Shown here: piece by piece, positions 1 through 9,236 of the stretch | Layout of the letters: each line of letters opens with the position of its first letter | Position numbering within the stretch: position 1 is the stretch's first letter | The notes under the pieces: model-generated | Told to the model about the DNA's origin: nothing | The model's database searches: none | Seen by the model: only the letters and a program-made list of their open reading frames with translations | Origin: Chitinophaga sp. | Lineage (GTDB): Bacteria > Bacteroidota > Bacteroidia > Chitinophagales > Chitinophagaceae | Direction: 5' to 3' | Assembly: GCF_017745275.1 (NCBI RefSeq) | Contig: NZ_JAGHZS010000007.1 | Span: 254,751 to 318,750, forward strand | Length of the DNA stretch: 64,000 nucleotides | Made by a program: the position numbers and the translations under genes

Positions 1-1068
1 TAGAATTGAATAAAGTGGTATCAGCAATAGTGATCCATGATTGTTTACCACCCACGATGGTCCATGCACCGTAAGCACCCATTTGCGCAGGCTGGATAGC
101 GGCCATGGTAAAGATGGAATCATTACAATGTTTCTGGTCACCGCCGGCAACTGCCGCAGAAGGCACTTCATAGTTGGTGAGTTTCACCTGGGAAGTGGTA
201 GCAGCACAAGTACCATTGGTAATGGTCCATACCAGTGTAGCGGTATGACCAGCCAGCAGTGTCACTTTAGAATTGAATAAAGTGGTATCAGCAATAGTGA
301 TCCATGATTGTTTACCACCCACAATGGTCCATGCACCGTAAGCACCCATCTGGGCCGGTTTGTTAGCGGCCAGTGTGAAGATGGAATCATTACAGTGTTT
401 TTGATCAGGGCCGGCTACAGCGGTAGAAGGCACTTCATAGTTGGTGAGTTTCACCTGGGAAGTAGTAGCCGCACAGGTACCGTTGGTAACAGTCCATACC
501 AGTGTAGCGGTATGACCAGCCAGCAAGGTCACTTTAGAATTGAATAAAGTGGTATCAGCAATAGTGATCCATGATTGTTTGCCACCTACGATGGTCCATG
601 CACCGTAAGCACCCATTTGCGCTGGCTGGATAGCAGCCATGGTGAAGATGGAGTCATTACAGTGTTTTTGATCAGGGCCCGCTACTGCGGTAGAAGGCAC
701 TTCATAGTTGGTGAGTTTCACCTGGGAAGTAGTAGCTGGACAAGTACCGTTAGTGATAGTCCATACCAGTGTAGCAGTATGACCAGCCAGCAGGGTCACT
801 TTAGTATTATATGCTGTGGTATCAGCAATAGTGATCCATGATTGTTTTCCACCTACAATGGTCCATGCACCATATGCACCATATTCAGTAGGATTATTTG
901 CGGAAAGGGTGAAGATAGAATCATTACAATGGTTTTGTGCTGCACCCGCATTTGCTGCTACCGGCTTTTTGAAGTTGGAGATAAACATGGTATCCGTTGT
1001 TGTGATACAAGGACCATTGGCTATCGTCCAGAACAAAGTAGCCGTATCGCCTATAGGGACTGTTATGG
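1..1068. repeat. four tandem 267-bp coding repeats (89 aa each)
   Basis: Units begin at 1, 268, 535 and 802, always with the same phase and exactly 267 bp apart. The three units nearest the window edge are nearly identical at DNA level; the fourth (802-1068) has diverged more, and older, poorly conserved units lie further upstream in the gene (about 1.07-1.25 kb and 1.9-2.3 kb). Each unit encodes one Ig-like module (AGPDQKHCNDSIFT ... GAYGAWTIVGGKQSWITIAD ... LLAGHTATLVWTITNG). The array runs off the window, so the copy number is unknown. Confidence 0.95.
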
Positions 1069-4000
1069 TAGCATTTGGCTGGTTCGGGTTAGTGATAATG
1101 GCATTCGGATTCCATGTTGTCCATACGCCGTTAACACCAGGTACTCCCGTGGTATTACCATTTAGCTGGAACGCGGTGTTGAGTTCGCAGGCAGATTGGT
1201 CAGCACCTGCATTGGCTTTGTTCGGTTGAGCATATACGGTTACTACTACGGAAGCACAGGCTGTATTACCGCAAGGACCAGCGCTTGGTGCCATTACATA
1301 ATAAGTAGTGGTAGTGCTTACATTAGCAAAGACCACCACTGAACTGTCTGTTGTTAAAGAAGAAGTAGGGTAAACGCGTTTGCTGCCAGGTGTGCCCGGG
1401 CAACCACCTGTATACCATTTCCAGGTAGCAGGCTTACCAGTAGAATCAACACCCAGTGATCCTCCTACAACCGTCAGCGTATCATTTCCTTTAACACAGA
1501 TGGCCGTGGTAGATGCTGTAATTTTAGTCGGACTGGTGGATGGTTTTTCTACAGATAGTGAGAAAGTAACAGTTTTGCTGCAACCTGCTAATGTATCTTC
1601 CTTGGCAGTCAGCACAAAATCATAATTACCGGCAGGTGTGTTTGCAGGTAATTTTACTTTAAAGGAGTCTGTAGCATTTTGACTTGGCCAGGTACCAGTT
1701 ATCTGACTAAAGCCAGGCATTTTTCTGCTGACAGGGGCAGACGGTAATACATCCAGTGTATAAGTGAGAAGCTTACCTGTTTTACCCGTAATCATTACTT
1801 TAAATGAGTCCACCGTATTACATACCGCAGGAGCATTGATATTCACCGTAGGAGCGGCTTTTACCGTTAGCTTAATTGTAGAGGAAGTAGATCCGCTACA
1901 TACGCCATTGGAAATGCTCCAGATGAGGGTCACTGTTTTATAGCCACCCTTGATAGTGGCAATAGCGTTATACGCGGTATCATAATTCAGTGTTACATCC
2001 GCAGCAGTAGTACCTGCACCTAAAGTCCACTTACCTTTTTCACCAACACCAGGTTTGGTGGCGTTCAATTGGAAAGTGTAAATGTCACACTGTACCATAT
2101 CTGCTCCCGCCACACTAGGGGTAAGCGGTTTGGTATTGATCAGTGTAACACGGTTGGTATCGGTACAGGCAGCCAGTGCTTTGTTGGTGATGATCCAGAA
2201 AAGGCGAATCGTATCACCTGGTTGTACACCTGTCACAGTTGTTTGCGCACTGGTAGGATTTGTGATGACGGCCAGTTTGGAAGGACCATCAAATATCCAT
2301 TTACCTTGCTGATCTGCAGGAGGTGTACTTCTTTTAATATTGAAGTCATTTATATTACACTGCCTGTAAATGGTGTCTATATCTGCTTTTGGCAGGGATC
2401 TTACATTTATGGTAACAGAGTCGGCGGCGCTACAGGTGTGGTTGGTCAGCATCACCTTATATTTTTTCGCGCCGGTATCAATCGGTGTATGCGTGAGCGT
2501 TACATCATTCAGGTTACCAATGGTGGTACCATTATAACTCCATTTCCACGACAGACTGTCAACCGGGGCACCACTGTTGGTTTCTGTAAGGGTAATAGAT
2601 TTACCCAAACATATTTCCAATGGAGTGGCTGTCATTTTAACAACGGGCTGTTGGTCTACAATCACTTTCGCATAACCGGTATCACGACATTGTCGCGGTT
2701 GTTTTGTAACGCTGTTCCATCCATAGTCTGCAATACCAATCGCTCCAAAAGTAGTGGTCACAGTAGGGTAGGCCGTCATTTTCGGCCCGGTGACAATAGG
2801 AACCGTTTGCCATTCGTAGGTACTATATCCGCCGGCTGCGGTGAGTATTACGGAATCTCCGATACATATCCTCCCCGAGGAAACGGTTACCTTGGGTTTA
2901 GGAAGAACCGAGATTTTTGTATATAGAGATGGGGCCGCACAGTTGCTGGGGTTATTTTTTTCCAGGATGTTTACCCGGAAGTAATAATCCACAATCTGGT
3001 TAGGATCTCCTTTCAGTGTTCCCACCGGGAAGGTAAGAACAGAGGAGTCGATGCCGGTAACACCTGCCGGGAAAACCGGATTAGTTGGCCAGTTAAGCGT
3101 ATCCTTGGTAAACTGCCATTGATAGGTTGGGTTGGTGAAGTAATCTAATGGGCTGTATACCGCTTTAATAGTAACAGGAGCGCCTTCACACAACGAATCC
3201 GCCCTTAAAGGCGGTTTGGAAACTCCATCAATAAATGAATAAATATAGGGACTACAATATTTAAAACTGATATCATCAATGGCGATGTCGTTTCCGCAAT
3301 CACCGAGTTTGTCATTTATAATGGAGAGTGTTACACTGGTTACGTTAGCGGGTGTTTTAAATGCACCTCCATATTCCTGCCATGTGGGACCATCCAGGTT
3401 CATGGATACGTCATAAGTTTTGAATCTGGCAAGTACGGTTCCGCTAACAGCATCAGCGATCTGGAAAGTAACCCCTGCGTAGTGGTAACCATCACTGTTA
3501 CCTGCGGCACAGGTGGAGTTAAATACTTCCAGGCCGTTTACGTTCATAAACCAGGCACTGAAGTTATACATAGAGCCCGGGCAAACAGGCACGCCCTTTT
3601 TAACAAAGAAGGTTTTTTTCTCAATCGCTGAGTTGGCGATCAGCATACCACCCACATATTTGGGGTCGGTGTTAGGTGTATGATTCGTGGCAGTTACCCA
3701 TTCGTTTCTGATATGTGTATTCCAGTATACCATGTAGTTGTTATCGCCAAAATTACCTGGCGGATAAGCCATATAGTTATAACCGGTACCGTCAGTAGGT
3801 ACATTGGGGTTACTTACACTGTAATTGGCGCCTACGGGAAATTTTCCAAAGTCTTCGAGGAAGTCACCCACACCTGTGTTTTGTCCAAGACATACTGCCT
3901 TTGAACAGTCCTTTACATAGATTGTTCTGGTAACAGATTGAATAACACCGTTACGATAGATGTCTGCTTTTATAGTATATAAACCTAAACTGTTGAATTG

Positions 4001-4321
4001 TATGGTTAAGGCATTTTTATTATAAGCAGTTTCACGTTTCTGCCCGATCAGCTTAGGTGTCAGATCGGGGTATCGTTCCGTTGAGTACAGAATGTTGTAG
4101 GTTCCTCCGGTAATATACCAACTGACCGAGTCGGCCAGCTTATAGCTTCCGTTATTGGGCCACAGGAAGGCATTTGTACTGGCGAAGCTTCCAAGGCAGG
4201 CAGAATCCGGCAGGTTCATCCATGGCTTATCCGCCACCGGCGTTGGTGTCTGCGCATCTGCCTGCTTATTCAGCAGGATCAGCCCCAGTAGGAGGAATAA
4301 AAAGGTTAATAGACGTTTCAT
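1..4321 (-). CDS. giant secreted Ig-like/PKD-like repeat protein (adhesin or gliding-associated), 3' part outside window
   Basis: The reading frame starts at ATG 4321 (reverse strand) and stays open to the window edge, giving at least 1440 residues without the C-terminus. It begins with a lipid-rich signal peptide (MKRLLTFLFLLLGLILL...ADAQ). The first ~400 residues look like a jelly-roll type ectodomain; after that come Cys-containing Ig-like units with the recurring pattern WTI-x-NG-x-C and N-x-P. The last four visible units are tandem copies of 89 residues. In Bacteroidota such proteins are exported by the type IX secretion system and carry a CHU_C/T9SS sorting domain at the far C-terminus; that part is not visible, so secretion route and surface anchoring are inferred. 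No enzymatic domain was recognised. Every long frame on the opposite strand here is an antisense shadow. Confidence 0.85.
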   Translation of the reverse strand, partial: MKRLLTFLFLLLGLILLNKQADAQTPTPVADKPWMNLPDSACLGSFASTNAFLWPNNGSYKLADSVSWYITGGTYNILYSTERYPDLTPKLIGQKRETAYNKNALTIQFNSLGLYTIKADIYRNGVIQSVTRTIYVKDCSKAVCLGQNTGVGDFLEDFGKFPVGANYSVSNPNVPTDGTGYNYMAYPPGNFGDNNYMVYWNTHIRNEWVTATNHTPNTDPKYVGGMLIANSAIEKKTFFVKKGVPVCPGSMYNFSAWFMNVNGLEVFNSTCAAGNSDGYHYAGVTFQIADAVSGTVLARFKTYDVSMNLDGPTWQEYGGAFKTPANVTSVTLSIINDKLGDCGNDIAIDDISFKYCSPYIYSFIDGVSKPPLRADSLCEGAPVTIKAVYSPLDYFTNPTYQWQFTKDTLNWPTNPVFPAGVTGIDSSVLTFPVGTLKGDPNQIVDYYFRVNILEKNNPSNCAAPSLYTKISVLPKPKVTVSSGRICIGDSVILTAAGGYSTYEWQTVPIVTGPKMTAYPTVTTTFGAIGIADYGWNSVTKQPRQCRDTGYAKVIVDQQPVVKMTATPLEICLGKSITLTETNSGAPVDSLSWKWSYNGTTIGNLNDVTLTHTPIDTGAKKYKVMLTNHTCSAADSVTINVRSLPKADIDTIYRQCNINDFNIKRSTPPADQQGKWIFDGPSKLAVITNPTSAQTTVTGVQPGDTIRLFWIITNKALAACTDTNRVTLINTKPLTPSVAGADMVQCDIYTFQLNATKPGVGEKGKWTLGAGTTAADVTLNYDTAYNAIATIKGGYKTVTLIWSISNGVCSGSTSSTIKLTVKAAPTVNINAPAVCNTVDSFKVMITGKTGKLLTYTLDVLPSAPVSRKMPGFSQITGTWPSQNATDSFKVKLPANTPAGNYDFVLTAKEDTLAGCSKTVTFSLSVEKPSTSPTKITASTTAICVKGNDTLTVVGGSLGVDSTGKPATWKWYTGGCPGTPGSKRVYPTSSLTTDSSVVVFANVSTTTTYYVMAPSAGPCGNTACASVVVTVYAQPNKANAGADQSACELNTAFQLNGNTTGVPGVNGVWTTWNPNAIITNPNQPNATITVPIGDTATLFWTIANGPCITTTDTMFISNFKKPVAANAGAAQNHCNDSIFTLSANNPTEYGAYGAWTIVGGKQSWITIADTTAYNTKVTLLAGHTATLVWTITNGTCPATTSQVKLTNYEVPSTAVAGPDQKHCNDSIFTMAAIQPAQMGAYGAWTIVGGKQSWITIADTTLFNSKVTLLAGHTATLVWTVTNGTCAATTSQVKLTNYEVPSTAVAGPDQKHCNDSIFTLAANKPAQMGAYGAWTIVGGKQSWITIADTTLFNSKVTLLAGHTATLVWTITNGTCAATTSQVKLTNYEVPSAAVAGGDQKHCNDSIFTMAAIQPAQMGAYGAWTIVGGKQSWITIADTTLFNS

Positions 4322-4696
4322 AGGTGCAAGCAGTTAAGTAAAAAAAGTATCAGGGCTGGTAGATCGGTCTACTCAGTCCCATTGGTGCTCAACTCTTTAC
4401 ATCGATAGAGAAAGCCGGGGAGGGATATCCGGCACAGGGTAGATAATGTGTAAAATGGTTTCATAGGCGTCAGGTGTTTATACATGGTATGGTTAAAATA
4501 TTCAATTAAAATAAAATTAAAATTATAAATAATATAGAAAAATAAAAAAAGTGATAATTATTATAATATGAATAGGGGCCAGATAAGTTGGAAGGACAAC
4601 GAAAGGAAAACTGATTGTCAATGGCTTGTGGAAGGGTAAAAAAATATTAATAAGTTATCCACATTTGGGATCAGGACTTATTTATTTATACAAGAC
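4322..4696. other. intergenic region, 5' side of the giant repeat gene
   Basis: No gene was found. The stretch is GC-poor between about 4490 and 4580 and should hold the reverse-strand promoter of the repeat-protein gene, but no convincing TAnnTTTG element could be pinned down. No structured RNA or repeat was recognised. Confidence 0.5.
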
Positions 4697-4719
4697 TGTG
4701 CTTTATTGAATTAATTTCA

Positions 4720-4727
4720 TACCTTTG
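4720..4727 (+). promoter_or_regulatory. -7 element of the rpmI-rplT promoter
   Basis: TACCTTTG matches the Bacteroidota -7 consensus TAnnTTTG and lies 20 bases before the rpmI start codon. The -33 element is weak (TGTG at about 4697). The implied leader is very short, leaving no room for a long L20-binding attenuator. Confidence 0.6.
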
Positions 4728-4747
4728 CAGACCAAATTTGATGTAAG

Positions 4748-4945
4748 ATGCCCAAAGTAAAGACACATTCCCGTGCCAAGAAAACGTTCAAGGTTGGTGG
4801 GAACGGACAGATTAAGCGGTTCATGGCCTTCAAAAGCCACTTACTGACTAAAAAATCTACGAAAAGAAAACGTAGCTTAAGAGGTAGTACACTGGTTCAT
4901 GAAGCAAATCTTAACCTGGTTAAGAGAATGCTCGGAATGCGCTAG
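4748..4945 (+). CDS. rpmI: 50S ribosomal protein L35
   Basis: A 65-residue, strongly basic protein with the L35 signature: MPKVKTHSRAKKTFKV at the N-terminus, a central KRFMAFKSHLLTKKSTKRKR and the C-terminal LVKRMLGMR. The length is typical. It is the first gene of a two-gene operon with rplT, 48 bases upstream of it. In most bacteria infC (IF3) directly precedes rpmI; here the upstream neighbour is the divergent giant repeat gene, so rpmI has its own promoter. Confidence 0.97.
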   Translation: MPKVKTHSRAKKTFKVGGNGQIKRFMAFKSHLLTKKSTKRKRSLRGSTLVHEANLNLVKRMLGMR

Positions 4946-4993
4946 TATCTGTCAAAAGAATCGAATTTTATAACCTGAGAAAAAACAAAGCAA

Positions 4994-5338
4994 ATGCCTC
5001 GTTCAGTTAATGCCGTAGCTTCAAGAGCCCGGAGAAAAAGGATCTTAAAGCAAGCCAAAGGCTTCTACGGTAAAAGAAAAAATGTTTACACCGTAGCTAA
5101 AAACGTTCTTGAAAAAGGACTCACTTATAGCTATGTTGGTCGTAAATTAAAGAAAAGAAACTACCGTCAGCTGTGGATCGCCCGTATCAACGCTGCTGTT
5201 AGAGCAGAAGGGTTGACCTATTCTGTGTTTATGAACAAATTAGCTGGTAAAAACATCGACCTGAACAGAAAAGTTCTGGCTGATCTGGCTATGAATGAAC
5301 CAGAAACTTTCAAAGCGCTGGTAGCTTCTGTAAAGTAA
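4994..5338 (+). CDS. rplT: 50S ribosomal protein L20
   Basis: 114 residues matching L20 across the whole length: MPRSVNAVASRARRKRIL, GFYGKRKNVYTVAK, YVGRKLKKRNYRQLWIARIN and the GLTYSVFMNKL helix. L20 is an early 23S rRNA-binding assembly protein and the usual translational repressor of this operon. It follows rpmI and ends 3 bases from the stop codon of the convergent ispE gene; a small palindrome (AAGTAA / TTACTT) covers the junction, and no classic terminator is seen. Confidence 0.97.
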   Translation: MPRSVNAVASRARRKRILKQAKGFYGKRKNVYTVAKNVLEKGLTYSYVGRKLKKRNYRQLWIARINAAVRAEGLTYSVFMNKLAGKNIDLNRKVLADLAMNEPETFKALVASVK

Positions 5339-5341
5339 GAC

Positions 5342-6151
5342 TTACTTAATAGTAAATACCCGATAGCTGGCATCCCACAAGATGTCAGCTATTTTGTTTT
5401 TAGGAAAGATACCAAACAGTGCTGAGCCACTACCACTCATCGTAGCATACAAAGCCCCCGCCTCATATAATTGTGCTTTTATTTTCTCCAACACCGGATG
5501 CGCCGCAAATACAGGCGCTTCAAAATCATTCGTCATTTTATCTTTCCATTCCATTACCGGTAACTGAATCACTTCCGGTAAAGACCAGGCCCCGGGCTTC
5601 GGCGTCAGCTGCTTAAAAGCCCAACCCGTATTTACATGAATCCCCGGATGTACTAACAGCAACGAATACCCGGAAAGATCCAGGTTCACAGGCGTCATAA
5701 TTTCGCCCCGCCCGGTAGCAAAGCACGGCTGATTCTCTATAAAGAAAGGGCAGTCACTCCCCAGTTGCGCCGCATAAGCCACCAACGCCGCTGTACTCAA
5801 CCCAAGCTGAAACTTCTGGTTAATCAGCCGCAGCATAAACGCTGCATCTGCAGATCCTCCACCGAGGCCGGCACCAATCGGTATATTTTTATGCAGATGA
5901 ATGTGTAAAGGTTGCACCTGTGGAAAGTCCTGCCGTAACAGCTGAAATGCCTTCAGGCAAAGATTGTCAGCCGTATCACCGGGAATATCAATACCACTGC
6001 TTTCAAATTGTAGCGTAGCATGTGTAATCCCTTCCAGGGCATCACATACAGGCAGGGGATAAAAAATGGTTTCCAGGTCATGAAAACCATCCGGGCGTTT
6101 CCGGGTAATATGCAGGCCCAGGTTTATTTTACAGTTGGGAAATACAATCAT
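5342..6151 (-). CDS. ispE: 4-diphosphocytidyl-2-C-methyl-D-erythritol kinase
   Basis: GHMP-family kinase of the MEP isoprenoid pathway, phosphorylating CDP-ME. The N-terminal MIVFPNCKINLGLHITRKRP and the ATP-loop PIGAGLGGGSADAAFML (around residue 90) are diagnostic, and TMSGSGSALFG near the C-terminus is the third GHMP motif. An in-frame ATG lies seven codons further upstream (6172), but family members begin at MIVFPN, so 6151 was chosen, giving 269 residues. The gene is convergent with rplT. Confidence 0.93.
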   Translation of the reverse strand: MIVFPNCKINLGLHITRKRPDGFHDLETIFYPLPVCDALEGITHATLQFESSGIDIPGDTADNLCLKAFQLLRQDFPQVQPLHIHLHKNIPIGAGLGGGSADAAFMLRLINQKFQLGLSTAALVAYAAQLGSDCPFFIENQPCFATGRGEIMTPVNLDLSGYSLLLVHPGIHVNTGWAFKQLTPKPGAWSLPEVIQLPVMEWKDKMTNDFEAPVFAAHPVLEKIKAQLYEAGALYATMSGSGSALFGIFPKNKIADILWDASYRVFTIK

Positions 6152-6225
6152 GTAGCATTCATTGCATAGCAAAGCAACAGCTACAGTTTGGCACTGCCGG
6201 CTGCATCGCTTTTACTGAAAGTAAT

Positions 6226-6825
6226 TTATTTGCTTTTGCGGCTGTTAATCTCATCGCGTATGGCGATGGCACGGATATAATCTTCCTGCTCCAATACTTC
6301 CTGTAACAGTGTAGTTAATTCGTCTACATTCATGGCTTTGAGGTCATCTTCTGCACCTTTTTCATGCTCCGAAATGGTAGGGGTCACCGGCTTGTTACTC
6401 TTCTTACCGGCAGGATCATCCAGCAGGATACCCGCACTGTTAAGAATATTCTCAAACGTGTAAATAGGGCAGCCAAAACGAACCGCAAGCGCTAATGCAT
6501 CAGATGTACGGGAATCAATCTCGATGGTTTCATCGTTATTGGAACAGATAAGCTTGGAATAAAAAATGCCCTCCTGTAAATTGCTGATCACGACCTCCTG
6601 TAATTCTACATTAAAGGCGTTCATGAAGTTCTTCATCAGGTCGTGTGTTAAAGGCCGGCTGGGTTGCATTTTCTCAAGCGCTACCGCAATCGCCTGCGCT
6701 TCAAAGCCTCCAATCACAATAGGCAAACGGCGTAGCCCATTTACTTCTCCCAGTACCACGGCATATGAATGAGTCTGCGTAATGCTGTGCGATAAAGCAA
6801 CTATTTCCAGTTCTATTTTTCTCAT
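6226..6825 (-). CDS. bifunctional nuclease family (DUF151) protein with C-terminal UVR motif
   Basis: 199 residues. Residues 1-140 match the DUF151/BFN domain: LPIVIGGFEAQAIAVALE, RPLTHDLM and SRTSDALALAVRFGCPIYT. A charged linker follows, then a C-terminal helical hairpin (LTTLLQEVLEQEDYIRAIAIRDEI) that looks like the UvrB/UvrC-interaction (UVR) motif. The BFN family was described as a nuclease in plants; the bacterial role is not established. The DUF151+UVR combination is common in Bacteroidota. The gene stands alone between ispE and the inverted repeat at 6926. Confidence 0.85.
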   Translation of the reverse strand: MRKIELEIVALSHSITQTHSYAVVLGEVNGLRRLPIVIGGFEAQAIAVALEKMQPSRPLTHDLMKNFMNAFNVELQEVVISNLQEGIFYSKLICSNNDETIEIDSRTSDALALAVRFGCPIYTFENILNSAGILLDDPAGKKSNKPVTPTISEHEKGAEDDLKAMNVDELTTLLQEVLEQEDYIRAIAIRDEINSRKSK

Positions 6826-6925
6826 ATCTGTCTTGCGTTGTCGCTGAATAGTTTGTAAGACCGTGAAGTTAGAAAAATATTCCTTATCTAAAAAAAATCT
6901 ATCATGATAAATGCCTAATATACAA

Positions 6926-7007
6926 GTTGCGAGTTAAGAATTGCGAACAACGGGTGCAACACGATCTTAAAGTTTACACCAGCCCTTCGCAATTCTTAAT
7001 TCGCAAC
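6926..7007. repeat. inverted repeat with 7-bp periodicity (element 1)
   Basis: Left arm 6926-6947 and right arm 6986-7007 are 22 bp each and complementary with one mismatch; the loop is 38 bases. The right arm reads TCGCAAT TCTTAAT TCGCAAC, i.e. three 7-bp units. The element ends 8 bases from the stop codon of etfA (7016-7018, reverse strand). It has no T-tract. It shares its architecture with the elements at 43760, 46263, 51987 and 62307. Confidence 0.8.
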
Positions 7008-7015
7008 TAAGATGA

Positions 7016-7987
7016 TTATCCTTCCTTAAATTTTTTCACTGCCTGGGTCAGTGCGGGCACCACTTCAAAAGCATCACCTACAATACCATAGTCTGCTGCT
7101 TTGAAGAAAGGCGCTTCCGGATCTTTATTGATCACTACAATAACCTTGCTACCGTTTACACCGGCCAGATGCTGTATGGCACCGGAAATACCAATGGCCA
7201 CATACAGATTAGGCCGCACGGTTAAGCCTGTCTGACCCACATGTTCATGGTGTGGACGCCAGCCTGCATCAGCTACCGGGCGGGAGCTCGCTGTAGCTGC
7301 ACCCAGGGCTTTAGCCAGATCTTCCAGGATACCCCAGTTCTCAGGACCTTTCAAACCACGGCCACCACTTACAATGATCTCTGCTTCCGTTAAAGGAATA
7401 TCACCACTCACCGTTTCTGTTTTTACTACCTTCACCTTAAAGTCAGCATCATTAATAGCTGGCGTGAAAGCTTCCACTGTAGCAGTTCCCGCGCCTTGCA
7501 CCGGAGGGAACGTGTTAGGTAAAATGGCAATGATTTTAATGTCGGAGGTAATGTTGATGTTGGCAAATGCTTTACCGGAAAACACATTCTTCTTTACCAC
7601 AAAACCATTGCTGGTATCCGGATAGGAAACAGCACCCGATACCAGGCCGGCTTTCAGGCGGGCAGCTACTCTTGGTGCTACGGCCTTGCCATCAAAATTA
7701 TGAGGGAAGATGATCACCTTGCTGCCTTCTTTACCGGCTGCTTCTGCAATCACTTTAGTGTATACAATGCTTTCTACTTCATGTAAACGGGCATCAGCTG
7801 CATGCAGTACTTTCTGCGCACCATAGTTGCCCAAAGCCGCCAGCTCACTGGCTTCCACCGGACCTAATACCAGTGCCGTGGCGGTAGTACCCAGCTGTTC
7901 TGCTACTTTAGCACCGTAAGTAATGGCTTCCAGCGCTGCTTTTTTGATTTTACCCTGTGCCTGATCGGCAAATATTAATATAGACAT
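7016..7987 (-). CDS. etfA: electron transfer flavoprotein subunit alpha
   Basis: 323 residues. The N-terminal half is the ETF alpha/beta Rossmann-like fold; the C-terminal half is the FAD domain with GGRGLKGPENW, ATASSRPVADAGWRPHHEHVG QTG, NLYVAIGISGAIQHLAG and VVINKDPEAPFF. With EtfB it forms the soluble FAD/AMP heterodimer that takes electrons from acyl-CoA dehydrogenases. It lies 36 bases after etfB in the same operon. No ETF-quinone oxidoreductase or acyl-CoA dehydrogenase is encoded nearby. Confidence 0.95.
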   Translation of the reverse strand: MSILIFADQAQGKIKKAALEAITYGAKVAEQLGTTATALVLGPVEASELAALGNYGAQKVLHAADARLHEVESIVYTKVIAEAAGKEGSKVIIFPHNFDGKAVAPRVAARLKAGLVSGAVSYPDTSNGFVVKKNVFSGKAFANINITSDIKIIAILPNTFPPVQGAGTATVEAFTPAINDADFKVKVVKTETVSGDIPLTEAEIIVSGGRGLKGPENWGILEDLAKALGAATASSRPVADAGWRPHHEHVGQTGLTVRPNLYVAIGISGAIQHLAGVNGSKVIVVINKDPEAPFFKAADYGIVGDAFEVVPALTQAVKKFKEG

Positions 7988-8023
7988 GAATAATTTAATT
8001 AGTTGTGGAGAGATAGTTTACCC

Positions 8024-8764
8024 TTAGATCACTTTGGCTTCTTCATGCAACAGTTTTACCAGTTCTGCTACGTTATCAGGACTGATGAGTTTTACACCTG
8101 CTTTAGCCGGTGGCAGCTCAAAGCCTGCTACAGCCGTCAGCGTATCTGCCGCTACGGGTTCTACTACAGTCAACGGTTTGGTTCTCGCAGCCATGATACC
8201 ACGCATATTCGGAATACGCGCTTCTGCCATTCCTTTCTGACAGGAAACCACTACCGGAAGAGATACTTCACAAACTTCTTCTCCACCTTCAATCTCCCTG
8301 TTTACAGTAGCTACCGTACCATTCAGATCAAACTTTGCAGCAATAGATACATAAGGCAATTCCAGCAGTTCCGCGATCATACCACCAATGCCGGAGCCGT
8401 TATAGTCAATCGTTTCCTTACCGGTAAAAATAATGTCGTATTGCTTGTCCCGGGCATGTGCTGCTATCTGTGATGCAATATAATAGCTGTCTGCACTGTC
8501 TGCATTTACACGGAAAGATTCATCGCCACCCAGTGCCAGGGCCTTACGTATAATAGGGTCACAATCTGCCCCGCCTACGGTAATAAGATGTACATCCGCT
8601 CCGATGGTTTCTTTCAGCTCCAGCGCCCTCACCAATGCATACCATTCGTCATACGGATTAATGATAAACTGTACACCAGCCTCATTGAATTTCGTGTTGT
8701 TGTCCGTGAAAGCTATTTTTGCAGTCGTGTCCGGAGTTTTGCTGATACATACTAAAATCTTCAT
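8024..8764 (-). CDS. etfB: electron transfer flavoprotein subunit beta
   Basis: 246 residues with the EtfB pattern: MKILVCISKTPDT at the N-terminus, FIINPYDEWYALVRALELKE, HLITVGG, DIIFTGKETIDYNGSGIGGMIAELL (AMP/adenine-binding region) and SCQKGMAEARIPNMRGIMAART. It is the first gene of the etfBA operon and is transcribed divergently from the TPR gene at 8901. A good -7 element lies about 40 bases upstream of the start codon. Confidence 0.95.
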   Translation of the reverse strand: MKILVCISKTPDTTAKIAFTDNNTKFNEAGVQFIINPYDEWYALVRALELKETIGADVHLITVGGADCDPIIRKALALGGDESFRVNADSADSYYIASQIAAHARDKQYDIIFTGKETIDYNGSGIGGMIAELLELPYVSIAAKFDLNGTVATVNREIEGGEEVCEVSLPVVVSCQKGMAEARIPNMRGIMAARTKPLTVVEPVAADTLTAVAGFELPPAKAGVKLISPDNVAELVKLLHEEAKVI

Positions 8765-8800
8765 GGCCTTAAACTGTTTTATTTAAAAATGCGGTAATAG

Positions 8801-8808
8801 CAAATATA
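8801..8808 (-). promoter_or_regulatory. -7 element of the etfBA promoter
   Basis: On the reverse strand this reads TATATTTG, an exact TAnnTTTG match, giving a transcription start near 8794 and a leader of roughly 30 nt. A clear -33 TTTG at the usual distance was not found. Confidence 0.5.
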
Positions 8809-8900
8809 TCTAAATAAAGTACGCCAACCACAGGGGGAGAAGATGATTTTAATCAGTATAACGATTGACATATTGTATAATAAGATAATAATAAAACAGT

Positions 8901-9212
8901 ATGGATAGAATTGCACAAATAAAGCAGCTTTTGTTGGCTACGCCCAACGACAGCTTCCTGAAGCACGCACTGGGACTGGAATATATTAAAATCAATGACG
9001 ACGCGGCTGCCCGGCAGCAATTTGAAGAGCTGCTGGCTAATGAGCCGGGTTATGTAGGCTCTTACTATCAGCTGGGTAAGTTGCTGGAGAGGGCAGGCGA
9101 CAACGCCGGCGCCCTGAAGGTGTATGAAACCGGGATGGCGATGGCCAAAGCAGGCAATGAAAGACATGCTTATAACGAACTGCAATCAGCCTACGAAGAG
9201 CTGGCCTATTGA
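8901..9212 (+). CDS. small TPR-repeat protein
   Basis: 103 residues made of about three helical hairpins with TPR character: FLKHALGLEYIKINDDAAARQQFEELLANEPGY is a full TPR, and YYQLGKLLERAGDNAGALKVYETG is a second. No signal peptide or catalytic residues. It sits 24 bases upstream of tilS, so the two are probably co-transcribed, but no functional link can be read from the sequence. Confidence 0.8.
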   Translation: MDRIAQIKQLLLATPNDSFLKHALGLEYIKINDDAAARQQFEELLANEPGYVGSYYQLGKLLERAGDNAGALKVYETGMAMAKAGNERHAYNELQSAYEELAY

Positions 9213-9236
9213 TATTTTAAATCCAATCAACACGGG

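Noticed and set aside
41..841. Repeated + strand open frames of about 80 codons in each 267-bp unit
   Set aside because: They are antisense to the open, signal-peptide-bearing repeat protein on the reverse strand and repeat only because the DNA repeats.
2069..2926. 285-codon + strand frame
   Set aside because: Antisense shadow of the giant repeat protein; no signal peptide, no family features, and the reverse frame has coherent Ig-like motifs.
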